Source: Trematomus loennbergii
Lineage: Eukaryota; Chordata; Actinopteri; Perciformes; Nototheniidae
Length of the DNA stretch: 64,000 nucleotides
Assembly (NCBI GenBank): GCA_012861695.1
Contig: JAAOOA010000012.1
Location: 4,298,270 to 4,362,269 of the forward strand
Direction of reading: 5' to 3'
Part shown: positions 19,350 through 35,031 of the stretch, piece by piece
Position numbering within the stretch: the stretch's first letter is position 1
Layout: each line of letters starts with the position of its first letter
Notes under the pieces: generated by a model
The model's database searches: none
What the model saw: only the letters and a program-made list of their open reading frames with translations
Told to the model about the DNA's origin: nothing
Program-made: the position numbers and the translations under genes

Positions 19350-19785
19350 GCCAGTTTCACTTTCTTTTCTCTTCAAAATAGGGTGTTTCTGCATGTTCTT
19401 TTATTGCTTTATAGAGATACGTGAATGGTTATTGCTGCCATTCTCTCAAGCTCGTGACTGCCATATAGTAATCTCCTCTGTACTTTGTTCAGGTAAGAAA
19501 CACTAAAGTAAATCTTTTTTTTAAATGCACAAACAACACTTAAGGTTTGCAGTGTGTTAACACCGCTGGCCTAGAAGTTGCCAGCCGCAGCCTTAAAGCC
19601 TCCTCCGGCAGTTAAAACCACAACACTACAACCATGAATGGCATCCCGGCCTTGGTCTACACACACATCATTCCACACATTACTCCCCTTAGCTCTCCTT
19701 TTGATGTGTCAGAGAGAGAACTAGCCACTGTTCCACTCTGTTTTTTATTGCTCACACAGCAATGTGCGAGTATATATGAGAGTGA

Positions 19786-23290
<3,505 letters not shown>

Positions 23291-24430
23291 GACACACACT
23301 GAGGCTGCACACAGTGACTTGCAGCAGCCTCACACACACAGAATGTGCAGGCATAGATAGAGAAAGGCAATGGAGACAATGATAAGAACACCTGCACAAT
23401 ATAGCGGTTTAATTTAATCACCCTGCAAAACAGTATTAGCATTGTGAAGCTTGTTCAGCATTTCCTTGAGCTGACTGTCACAAAGCTGTTAATTCAAATG
23501 TGTGTTTTTATGCTTTCAATTTCAGCGTTGTTTTATGGGATTGTATTATTTTGTATTATGTTGTTATTGTGTTCCTCGTGAATGCTGTTTATTCATACAA
23601 GGGGGAAACAAAATACTTTGAACACCTTCCAGGATATTTAGCATTCCATATTAGCTTTCAATCAGAGGGTTGTCTTTGCTTAAACCTACATTTGATTTAG
23701 ATCTGTCCACACAGGCATCTTTCTAAGAAAATGACTTTAAGGATATCTATTCCCACACCTAATTGTCTTGTTTAAAAATAATGTTCAATGTTCATTCATT
23801 TCTTGCATTATGTTGAACCATATACACCTGAACTCCTGAGGACACCGAGGTAATGCTGATATACTCTCTGCAGGTTTAAGCAATCTGGTGAAAGATTGCA
23901 TTTTAAAATAGAAAAAAACAGACTCTCTTTGAATAAATAAGCTCAAAACAAGACAGTCTGATCAAAGGAGCTCAAAAAATAAAAATAATTCGAAAGAATA
24001 TTCTGGACGGTTGACATTTTGAATAAATAGACTCGTAACATTTTGAAAAAATCCACATACCAGTAGACATTTTTTTTCTCGTCGTTTATTTATGTTTTAT
24101 TTTTGTAGTTATTTATTGATTTGTTTTCATTTTAGATTATTTTACTTTTTTATTTATTTATTTTATTTCATTTTAGATTTATTTATTTATTACTTACTTA
24201 CTCCACTTACTTTTTATTTTATATTTTTTTTTATTCTACAATATCTTTAACGGAACCTGAGACTCGGGAAAACTCACCGGAACCCAAAACAAACACAACA
24301 CAACTGCATGACAACAAGGAATTGAAAAACAGTGACAAGAACGATAAAAAAAACATCACATAATAAAACATTAAAATCTCCCAGTGGAACACACAGGTCT
24401 ATTTAAAGGCAGTTTGCAGCTCGTTCCACT
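23291..24430. other. Intergenic AT-rich stretch with TTTATTTATT-type simple sequence
   Basis: From about 24080 to 24235 the sequence is built of ATTT/TTTA words, followed by ACGGAACCTGAGACTCGGG. It may be the tail of a degraded retroelement, but no reverse-transcriptase frame is present. Confidence 0.35.
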
Positions 24431-27400
24431 TAAACGGAGCACCGGAAACCAGTTGTACCAACATCAGCGCGTACATTAGGGAAATCTTGAGGTTAAGTAA
24501 CTGGTTTGTTTACTGTAGTTACTACACTTTAACGAGATATGAGATATGCGGCAGAAATATAGACCATATGCTGTGCATGTGTGCTCATCGCCTGTATACC
24601 TCATGCATAAGGACACACACATGCGCCACACACACACATTTACAGCCGCCTAAAACAGATGTGACGGTTGAGATAATAGAGCACCACGGTCCCATACTGC
24701 TTTTTTCGGTACGAGACAAATGCTCATGAAAGCTGTCCCTGCGTGAAGCTTTTGCATGACCACTGCTCTGGCACTTTTGATTAAATCCCAATCCGACTGG
24801 GTATGACTCAGTCCATCTGTGCGACTGTCCTTGGCCCCGCTTTAGGGTCCGGGGTAGAGGGGGCCGCCGAGTTATCACACAGAGAGGCTGTTAGGGTCAT
24901 TACAACCCTCTGCTCCGATATTTCCACTTTTTTGATGGGAGCCAAATGTTGTGCTGGAATCCCCGTGTCTGTCTGTCTTTGTTCCCGTCTCTCACCATCC
25001 TGTCCGGGCCTATGCCAGCACAGCTGTGAGCGGCAGCGTGTAATAAAAGTCTAATGCGAGCAGCTGCTGGGGGTTTAAACTGTAATGAGATGGTGTGTGA
25101 GATTACCACACTTCGCTAGTCGCTGAGAGAAAGCTTGGCACCCCGACAACACCGCCCCCCCCCCCACCCCACCCTATCACACACACCCCAATGGTACAAT
25201 TACACTTTAGATATGGCTAATAGAATATCCACACAATGCCTGTAAGCAAGACGCATAATGAGCTTCAGCTTCTTCCTTTCCTTCCATCTCTTCATCTCTC
25301 ACATGCCCACAGCTGCACGGAGCGTCCACCCCAAGGAGTTGCTGTAAACTGTGAGGAGCTGATGCAGGAACCAGAGACAGTGTTTCTGAAATCAAAGGCA
25401 CGCCTAGTCAGAAGATTCCCACAGAGGGGGACAGCTTCTTTTTTTGTAGGGGTCTGATCGCTGGAAACAGAGTTTTGCCTGCTTACATCAACCCTACACA
25501 TAATTCAGGCCTCAAGTCATGAATAGTTGAAAGCCCTGTGTCAACTTCATTAGTCATCATGGGAGTGTTTTGTGGTACAGGATGTATGCATACCCACATG
25601 GTGCACATGCATTCAATAGCGAGGTTACAATGGGAAGGATTCTTGCTATGCAGTTGCTTTTGGCCTGCTGTGGAGCTTTTGTAATACGTCACTTTCTCAT
25701 GCAAAATCTGCTCCCTCCCCTTTCTTATTGTCTTGCTTATTTCCCATTATCATCTCTTTTTGTGTTTGAGTTTCATTTGTTCTCCTACTTCATTTCTCTT
25801 CTCCCCTCACTGCATTATGAGAGCTGTATCCCAGGCTTGAAAGGATGGATGTAGAACATAAAAATCCTTGTTATGATTCCCTCACCTCCACCAAGGCGCT
25901 CTGTGATGAAAGTTCACGGTCTTCATGGTGTGAAGCGTCTGTACCTGTCATAGCAGTGCTGGGATAATAGGCCCAAAGGTGCCACTGGCTCATCACGGAG
26001 AGGAGGAGTTCTTCTCAATGCGTACGGCTCTTCATTACCTCATGCAGAAGGCTAAACTCTAAATTCACAACTCTGTGGAAGCAGGATATTGTGAATGTGA
26101 CCCCAGGGAGCTAGGCAGTGGAATTTCAATACGCCACCCGGGTCAGTATTATTCCACACCTGAATGCAGAGCCTTCCAGACAATTAGTGGAGAATTATAG
26201 AAGGCGAGGCGTTTGGGTAATTTCCAGAGTCCTTCTCCCTTCAGCCCCATAGCCTTTGCCTTGCCAGCGAGCAGGGATATTTCACATTCTCACAGCAGGG
26301 GGGGTTTGATGCTGCTGGCAAGGGGAAAGAAAATGGATGCTCTAAGGGAACTTAAATGGAGCAAACTCAATTGTTTCAGGTATTTAGGAGGGGATGTGAG
26401 TGAGGCTGCTCAGGCCATTCAATTTCTAAACGTTATTGCTTGTCTTCGTGTCAGTCCGACGTCTGCCTCTGCCTCCGATCTATTTGCAGCACGTCTGCGT
26501 TTTGATGCAGGTACGAGCCGTGAGATCTCGTGTTCTGCAAATGGCCTGTCACCGGCGCACAGTGTAACCGGTTTATCAACCCACCGCAGACAGGCCCCGT
26601 CCCATTATACATGCAAGGGATGATGAAGTCATTAAAGCAATATTTGAGTCTGGACGGTGCGCCTTATCAGCGCACTCCACCGTCCCTTTCATTAGCCCAG
26701 CTCCTCTCGTTATCATCATCTGCCGCAGATATAGTCTGGTGCAGATAACAGTTGTCATTTTACTACAGCACCGCAGCCCCCTTTGATTAAAGTGCTCTAT
26801 TAAATGACTCTCTGTTGTGACTCCATCGCTTCACCGAAGTTTGCGTGATGATGAGACGATGTGAAAGTTGAGCAGATTATTCATTCACGGACACGAGTTT
26901 ATAACATCAAATTACAAAAACAGGAAAACAAACGATTGCGCTAATGCATCAGTCAGCTCGCTCCTGCTCTGCCTGTCATCTGCTTGTCATGCGATGCCAC
27001 GGCGCCGCAGCTCACCGCTCAACGTGGAATGCTTATTGCCACATGAGATCTTCGTAGGATCCCAGCTCTCTCCTCCAGAAACGTGTGTTCCAGCTGTTAC
27101 CACTCTATGGAGTTGTGAGGTTATAATGAGCATGGAAGCAGCTGCTTCCTCCTACAGTAGAGGGCCCCAGCCCCTCTAATCCTGATCATTAAGAAAGGGA
27201 AGGGTGTGGGGACAGACTTGTGGGCCTCAGCACCCCGGGACACGCTGCAGAGACTTGGGTTACCAGACCGTTTTATTAGTTGGACCAGTAGGTAGAGGAC
27301 CTTATTGATCTGCCTGAAGTGGTAAAAAAGGATCAACTTATGCAAGACAGCTGGAGAGAAAACTACAAAGAAGTGCAGCGGTTCCCATTTTTAATCCCAC

Positions 27401-28775
27401 ATTGTCCAAACTCTGGGCAGAGGTTGAACATTCAGCAAAAAATGTGCCGTCGATTTTCCCTTTTGCCATCAGTGTGATCTTGCTTAGCTAAGATAAAGAC
27501 ACAGCAGCTTGGTATTTCCATACTCCCTCAGCCCTAACGCCAGCCTGCATAAACGCAATCTTACACTGAAAATATCAGATTATTAAATATTTATGCTCTG
27601 ACCTTTTGCAGTAATGATTTCATGATTTAATTTTCTCCGGCTTTACCTTAAAGTGCTGAACGAATACAAAACAGATCCTAAGCACCATGAGTCACGGGGG
27701 AGGAGAAAGATGATCTATGAGAGGATGACATTTGCATTCAGCTTGTAAATATCAACAACACTCAGATTATTCATAGGTCTTGGCTTGCCCATTCTACTAC
27801 TGTCTCTCAAAAAGCCCTCAGACATTGGCGAGGACACCTCTCTTCCAATTTCACTCGTAATACTTTGAGCGGAAACAGTCAAGTGAGTGAAGTTTAAAAT
27901 GGACTGATATCCAATACAAAGAGTCGTAACTCGCAGACCGTGAACGCTGCGTCATTTAAACGAAATATATGCAGGCATATACCATGGAATGTACCAGTGT
28001 AAAGTTAATAGCGTTACATTTAGAATAACAAGCCTGCTCAACCTTGTCACGGTTTAGCTGACGTGGAACTGCACCCAGAGCTGCGACTCTAACAAGACTG
28101 TCTTTGAAACAATTTTATGCAGATTAGTAATATGCTAATTTGAAGCATGACCTCGCTGTTTGCCAGGGAAAATCTGTCTCCTTTTTGATCTGCATATTAA
28201 TAGCCAAAGAATAGATGGAAGTTGAGACATGAAAAGGTTTAATAAAATCAGCAGGTAAAAGGCAGCCTCATAATTAATCCTGCGAGGAGGAAAGGCTTCC
28301 TCAGACAATGGCCACACCTCTAGATCATAATTGGACCCTTTATTGATATTCCACAGCCTCTCCAGCGCTTCTCCTAAAACAGCCATTAATCTTTCACAGT
28401 AAAAAAAGAAGGAGAAGGAAAGAGGTGCTTAACTTCCTGCTGTACCTCTGGCCCAACTCAGTCAGAATCATCCCCCCCTGGTGATAAATACACAAAATTA
28501 CTAAACAAACTCATTTTTCAACCAGAAACACAAATGTAGGTGCAGTTCAGGGGGACAGGCCGTGGCTTTTTGTGTGATAGTCTGTCATTGCGTTTGCTCT
28601 ACCTAACCTTTCCTGACACCTGGACTCAGGGACCCCCCTCTAAATGTGTAATATTCAATCTTCCTGACAGCTCCGCTAATGACCAGGAGGAACCAAAACA
28701 GAGGTAATAGGTGAGCCTCAAAATTGCTTTCAAATTATCCCTGATAATGATTCCCTTCCAAGTAATAAACTCTGC
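24431..28775. other. Intergenic, transposon-poor unique sequence
   Basis: No gene, RNA gene or recognisable mobile element is visible in more than 4 kb. A C-rich run lies at 25151-25170. Segments 25860-27100 and 27440-28400 are of mixed, non-repetitive composition. The longest open frame here (26213-26623, 136 codons) has no recognisable domain or splice context and is not called. Confidence 0.4.
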
Positions 28776-28903
<128 letters not shown>

Positions 28904-30469
28904 AGTGGCGGTGTGTTTACGTCGGTGAATGTAGAATGGCAGGGCTAATTATCAGCACTATTAAAGGTAAGTACATCCAGCTGCATCCCGGGACAAGTCC
29001 TAATGAAGGACAGAAGACAGGCTGGACTCTTTCATCTGTCGTCTGTTGTTGGTCAATATCCACACCTCCAGACGGCTGCTATGGTTCTGCTTCTGCTCCA
29101 AACTGGCTTGAAATATTTCACACGTTATGGTGTTATTCCTTATGTGGTGAGAGCAATCCCCCTTTCTACTCCCACCGTTTACTTTGTGGGAACAACTTTG
29201 CCTCGGGAAGGTATGAATCGAAATGATAAACTTTCACTCTGCAAGAAAGTTACAGTGTTTTAGCATGATTAAACCTTTATTTTTTTTTCCTAACCCAAGA
29301 TGAATAATCTCGTCAGGCACCATTTGCAGTGAATTATTAACATGCTGTAACACAACCGGTCTTAATTTGTCTTGGTAAGATCCTCAATCTATTTTTTGGG
29401 CTAGAGCTGTCAGAAATACGTCTGAAAAAACGAATATATCCCACACATCTGTTACTGTAAGAAAAACGACATGGCTCTGCCTCATTTAGCTTATTAAATC
29501 CACATTTCTTTTAAACGATATGTGCCCCCATTAATTATATTCCCCAGGCAGTCTCATGCAGGAATATATATCTCCTTTAAAACAAAATGAATGGTAAAAT
29601 AAAAAGGGATGCTTTTTTGTTGGGTCAGTATCCCAAAAAAGCAACATAAGGCAGTGTTTTTATATACATGTATATCCTCTAGTATGTTTGTATACATTTT
29701 TGAAGTTTTTTAAGCCTGTTTCAGTATTTGAAAAGTGTTTTATACATTTGAAACTCAACATATGTAAATTCACTGTCATTAAAAAGCATACACTATTATC
29801 ATGTTATATAACGTGATTTTTGGTAGTTTATTTTTTACATTGATTGTGGTTGGTATGGATTGTGCAGATTTTTGTGTGGTTTTGACTTTTCATGTCCTTG
29901 TCTTGATGAGTGTTTTCAGATTATGAAACCTCATTGACATTGTCTGCTTCAAACCGTTACAAACGGCCGTTACCGAAACGAGGGTTTTCTGATTTGTCAC
30001 CTCCACGGTTAGGATTTAGTTAGGTTTCGGCATAAAATGAAAAGATTATGTTTGAGAGGCCGTGTTTATCGTCTAAATACCCCAACATTAACTGCTGGTA
30101 CGACACAGGAAATGGCATGGATTTGACTAAATCACTCTGCAGTTTTATTTGGGTGAGAATCATTATTCACAAGCATGAGGTAGTAACATGTCAGGAAAAT
30201 GTAAACTTAGTTATTTTTTAACAAATTACCAACATGGTGTTTTTCTGACTTTTTGTCAAACAATTGGGAAGTCCAATAGGAAAAGTCAAAACAGTTGTTG
30301 TTAGAAAGTCTCCAATTGGGTCACTCTTGATGTAATATTGAAAGTAACTTCAAGGAACATTACTGAGTCATATTTTATGCCCCAATGCAATTTTGTTTTG
30401 TATGATAGCCTTGCTGTAGATTATGCAATGTTTAGCGTGTTTGTAGAAGTTGATTCAGTAGCGAGTGAG
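28904..30469. other. Intergenic, no gene seen
   Basis: AT-rich from 29270 onward. No exons or clear repeat ends were recognised. Confidence 0.4.
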
Positions 30470-30910
30470 TAAAATGCATTATAAACACACTTATCATTAA
30501 ATTATGATCTGCTTTTAGGACTGTATAAGCCCACATAAATATTCATAATGCATCATAACAATTTTTGTAATGCATTATAAAGACTGCTTACTTCTTACAA
30601 TGACTTATAAAGGAAGGACTTGTAAGTATCTTAGTACTTCATAATTTCTATTAAAATCATCAAAATGAATTATTACATTGTTAAAAGATGCATTTTAATA
30701 CATTACAACTATGGTAATTATAATGCACTGTGATCATATTCAATGAGTTGCCATCATGAAGTATTATGACATTTGCCCTTTAAGTTATTATAAAATCATT
30801 TTTAATGTATAATAATAATTATATTAAAACCTTATAAATATTTATGAATGTCTAAAACGGTATTAAGAAGAGGCTTTAAGCTAATTATATTGCATTATAA
30901 GTATGTGTAT
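30470..30910. repeat. AT-rich interspersed repeat built of TGCATTATAA-type words
   Basis: The words TGCATTATAA, ATAATGCATCATAA and TTGCATTATAAGTATG recur on both strands across about 440 bases. This resembles a palindromic, non-autonomous fish DNA element known to me by repeated TTATAATGCATTATAA. Ends and target duplication could not be fixed. Confidence 0.4.
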
Positions 30911-31782
30911 GAGACATTGTAGACCAGGGGTCTTGCAGAAAGAGATTTTGTATTGGAAATCAATATTTAAACTATAATAGTAATAATGTACCCACCTTTG
31001 CAGGAGGACTGCAGATCTTCTTATCCAGTGTTCCTAATGCCAAACACTGCAGAAACTGGCTTACTTAATGGAGGCCACACTCCCGAATCACAGTTCAATG
31101 TATTTCAACTCCCCACTACTCTGTGCTGCATGCCAACCTGCAATATATCATTCTCTATTTCTCCTCTAATGCCTGTACCACAGCAATTTGTACATTTCTA
31201 ATCAGTGCTACTTAAATACATCACTGTCGACGTGCAGCACACCACCGACAACTTCCTTCTCTCAAATTACAACCATTGTAAGTGCTCTTAATTTTCCAGA
31301 GCTGGTGAATTATGAATGATATAAAATATTTAAAAAGCGGCATGGAGCAACAGCAGAGAGGGTTTCATAATCAGGATAAGTACTTATCTCCGTATACTCA
31401 ACTAAATGAGTCCAGAGCTCTGCACTGGGTAACTGTTTGACCTCAACGTGGGACATTCATTTTCCAAACATATGTTGGCTATTTCGGCAGCTCTGGACTG
31501 TGAAACTGAGACAGGAGGAGAGGGGTCTGTGGAGCATGTGAGCATGATCTAACTGGCTGTGAATACGGAGTGAGGACCAGCGGTTAGCGGTCGGGGGGGA
31601 AAAGTCAGCAAACTGGATGACATGTTTGTGTGATCTGATGCAGATTTCTCTGAGCCGCTCTGAAGAAATAACCCGAGGCCATTGGTCTATGAACTCGAAA
31701 TCATTTCCAAACATGTATGAGCACACACAAAAAGAACCAAAGGTAATCATGCCACCAATCTGCACCGGGATAAACATTGGTT

Positions 31783-31984
31783 CACTGAAAAAAATTAAAC
31801 GTTGACTTTAATTAAATATTATGTCAACAGATTTCACATAAGGTTAGTTGAAAGCTATATTATCGAGTTAAAATAAAAATATATTAGGTTCAACTTAATA
31901 TTATTGATTTTAACTAACCTAATTCAGCTATGTGAAATTTGTTGACATTTAATTAAAGTCAACGGTTCAGTTTTTTTTGTGTAA
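31783..31984. mobile_element. Fold-back (hairpin) MITE, about 200 bp
   Basis: The left arm contains GTTGACTTTAATTAAAT, TGTCAAC and ATTTCACATA in order. The right arm carries the reverse complements in reverse order (TATGTGAAAT, GTTGACA, ATTTAATTAAAGTCAAC), and TTAGTTGAAA near the centre pairs with TTTTAACTAA. Outer ends CACTGAAAAAAA and TTTTTTTTGTGT also pair partly. The unit is therefore one long imperfect palindrome, typical of fold-back MITEs in fish. Confidence 0.75.
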
Positions 31985-32538
31985 GCTGTTCCAATGTATC
32001 GGATATTTAGCAACAAGGTGACTTGGTGTCCTGCAGGCCACCTGAGAGCTAGACCTCCGCAAAGGGAGACAGCAATCTATTCTCCTCAGTGCTGAGATAA
32101 ACTTATTCAAGCAGAGCCGCAGTTATTTCCCCACTGCTCAACACTGCTCCCCCTACCCCTAACCCCCAACCCTGTTTGCCTTCAAGTCTGCACCAGTTAG
32201 TAGTTTCTTCTGTGTGTGTGTGTGTGTGTCTGTGTGTCTGTGAGACTGTACGCCAGGCTAATTTCCACGGCAATGCGCTGCAGTGTGCTATGAGCAATAT
32301 TGATGTGCTGCATATTAGGCAGCAGAGTGAATCAGCTCTGTGTGCAGTAAATATTCTATTGTCACTTTAATGCCTCTGTCAATGGCTTTGTCCAGGCCAG
32401 GGTGTTCCTGTCCCCCGTAGCTTCCACCAGCGAAGCGTCCCACACACATCTGCACACACTTCATGAACACACACACAGACACAGGGAGACTGAAACAGAG
32501 AAAATGAGAGGAGAGTGGAGAGGAAGATGGCCAGGACT
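31985..32538. other. Intergenic, short GT run
   Basis: Contains a short GT run at about 32212-32241. No gene was recognised. Confidence 0.4.
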
Positions 32539-32542
32539 CACA

Positions 32543-32640
<98 letters not shown>

Positions 32641-32656
32641 ACACACACACACACCA

Positions 32657-32713
<57 letters not shown>

Positions 32714-32722
32714 CACACACAC
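32539..32722. repeat. (CA)n microsatellite with several phase breaks
   Basis: CA array of about 184 bases. The alternation is broken by CC doublets (for example in CACACACCACAC near 32549, 32604 and 32639) and by one AA doublet (near 32697). Each is equivalent to loss of one base. Confidence 0.95.
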
Positions 32723-33501
32723 TTTGCCTCAGGTTTTTTTTCTTGCCGTCACAGATGATCAGGCCCAGTTTTGGCTTTAGCTCAGCTCTGACCAACCCCT
32801 GGTCCTGGAGCCAAACTGTTAAAAGACATTAAGTCAGCACAGAGACGCGCCACTGCCTCCTCTCACTGCTAACCACAGGACACTGAAAGTGTGTGTGTGC
32901 ACGCATGAGTGTGTGCGATGGAAACAGGGTGACTGTGGGCTAAGATCCGCACACATGTGTATCCTAATGAGTCCTTGCATGTACTGGTGCATGTGTAGCC
33001 TTCTCCTTGGTGAGGTCAGAGAGAGGGGGGCAGAATATTTGGAGCAGCCTTCCGGTCTCTCTTGGCGCACCACATGCCTGTCGCAGCTCACTGAGCAGAC
33101 TGTGAAAAGCTTATGTAAATGACGAGCCGCTCAGATGTGAAATCAGCCCTGTATTAAATTGTTTTGTTCCACTTGTCAGAGCTGATTAGTCCAAAAGCTC
33201 TCCAAAAGCTGCACAGGTATTGTGTTGATTGTATTCATATAGAAAAAAATATCTATAGATCACCTCGGGAAAGAGCATCTGTGTAGGTAGCGGGGAGCAA
33301 TTGCTTTCTGAAGTGTTATCATTAGTCAGTTATCCCATGACAGATTAGACTGGTGGGTTTTTTGAAGATGGCCCTTCATAGATGCACACTGATTGCCATC
33401 CTCCCACATATGTGTTCCCAGAAACACTCCACCTGTCTCTTCAAAGGAAGCCATTCTGGCTCCATTACAAAGACCAGATCACAGTTCGTATTGGTTTAAC
33501 C

Positions 33502-35031
33502 TTAGAGCGCGTTCACACCAGCTCTGTTTATTCCAGTTTAACCAAACCCTGGAGCGTCTGCCTGCCCCCCTTAATGTGGTTAGTTTGGGTCTGTTTGAAT
33601 GTATAACTCAAAATCAGTCCGGTCAGCAGGGTCATTTCTGTTGGAACACCATTCAAAACAATCGCAGGACGCATACCATTTTTAGAAAAGAAATGTTTTT
33701 GTTTCCTGTTTTGTTGGTTGGTTAGGGTTTAATTTATTATTAGACAATAAATTGCTTGCTAGCGCCCAACGCAGTCCCTCCATTTCACTCCAAGCAACAA
33801 GTAGACTAGTTTGCTGTTTAGATAGCTGTCAGAAGCTCTGTGGTCTCCTAGCGGCGTGGAGTGAGCATGGGGGAATTATCAAGCTAGCCGGCTAGCTAAC
33901 CAGCCGCTAAATCAGTACGGTGACGTGCGGTGAGGTTCATGGCTGGTGAGGCACTGACTCTTTCAGATTCAGAATTACAAATATTATTATATTTTGACTT
34001 TATATGAAATATTCTGTTATTTTCCAAAGCTTTTTTAGTCTGATGCTTCGATTAATTTTAAACAGACCGTTCAACAAAAGGATAGCCTACCCTAAAAAAA
34101 TGTAGTTTCATTTAAATATTGGATTGTTCTCTCTTAGTAAGATCCCATTTTCAATACAATTGTGGTCTTACCTTTACTTGAAGATGAAGTCCATGCGCCT
34201 ATATATATTCTGGACAAAAATCTCTATTACTTTTTTGTAAAAGTCCTCCTCTTCTTGTAGTTTCCAAAGTTTCCAAAGTAGAGCGTCTACGGCGTAGAAT
34301 AACAGTAGCAACAAGAACCTGTGGGCTCACGTGCGCCCCCTTCAGTGCGGCAAAAGACCTTGTGTCTTTTTACTGTGCTTTTATCTGTCGCATCTAAATA
34401 TGTCACACAGTGACACACATACATTACATACATTAGCTAGACTATGGAAAGTCAGCAGCAGGACGCATAGTAAAGTCTCTGTAAACATTATATTGGCGAT
34501 AGCAACAGGCACGCGCCAAATGCATGCGCTCAACCTAGTTTGCGAGATATTGCGCAATCCGAGGTGAGGCTCAGCTCGTCGCTGCCTCAGCTCGCATCTC
34601 TCACCGTATAGGAACAGTAAATACGCCATTTCAGCGATTTTTACTATAAAAATAATCGAAATTATTGGAATCATACAGAAAATACATTTATAGCACAGAC
34701 CAGTGGAGAAATATTAATATTTATTTCATTTTATTGTTATTTGTATTTATACTTTTCATGAAGACAGGTGAGGCACTGCCTCCTCCCCTGACCGCACGTC
34801 CCTGATCGTAATCTTACTTTGCTTCACCCATACACTCTTGTAACCATGTAGGAAAGCACATCCAAAGTTGCATAGAGCAATCTGTATGACCAATAACCTT
34901 TGACATTTAGGCAACATGGTTTTTGTTTACAATTTCTGAACTAGCCAGGACCAGTTAGAACATTCAAACAGTGAATCATCCGGCATTTATTTGATTCAGG
35001 AACCCAACCTTTAGGTGTGAAGCTGCCCTTA
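33502..35031. mobile_element. Non-autonomous DNA transposon with TTCACACC-type ends (host of a nested element)
   Basis: The left end TTAGAGCGCGTTCACACC and the right end (other strand) TAAGGGCAGCTTCACACC are similar inverted termini. The adjoining AGCTCTGTTTATTCCAGTTT and CCCTGGAGCGTCTGCC resemble a common teleost repeat I recall (GCGTTCACACCAG...). No transposase frame is present. A target duplication was not identified, so the boundaries are approximate. A different element sits inside at 33918-34804. Confidence 0.55.
33918..34804. mobile_element. Nested non-autonomous DNA transposon with GACGTGCGGT ends
   Basis: The left end CGGTGACGTGCGGTGAGG is followed by GGTGAGGCACTGACTC. The right end on the other strand reads CAGGGACGTGCGGTCAGG, then GAGGAGGCAGTGCCTCACC. 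The shared GACGTGCGGT and the repeated GGTGAGGCACTG are inverted termini of a repeat family I recognise from fish genomes. There is no transposase. It is contained within the 33502-35031 element and is therefore younger. Confidence 0.65.

Noticed and set aside
26213..26623. 136-codon open frame in the intergenic region
   Set aside because: No recognisable domain, no splice context, composition like the surrounding non-coding DNA.
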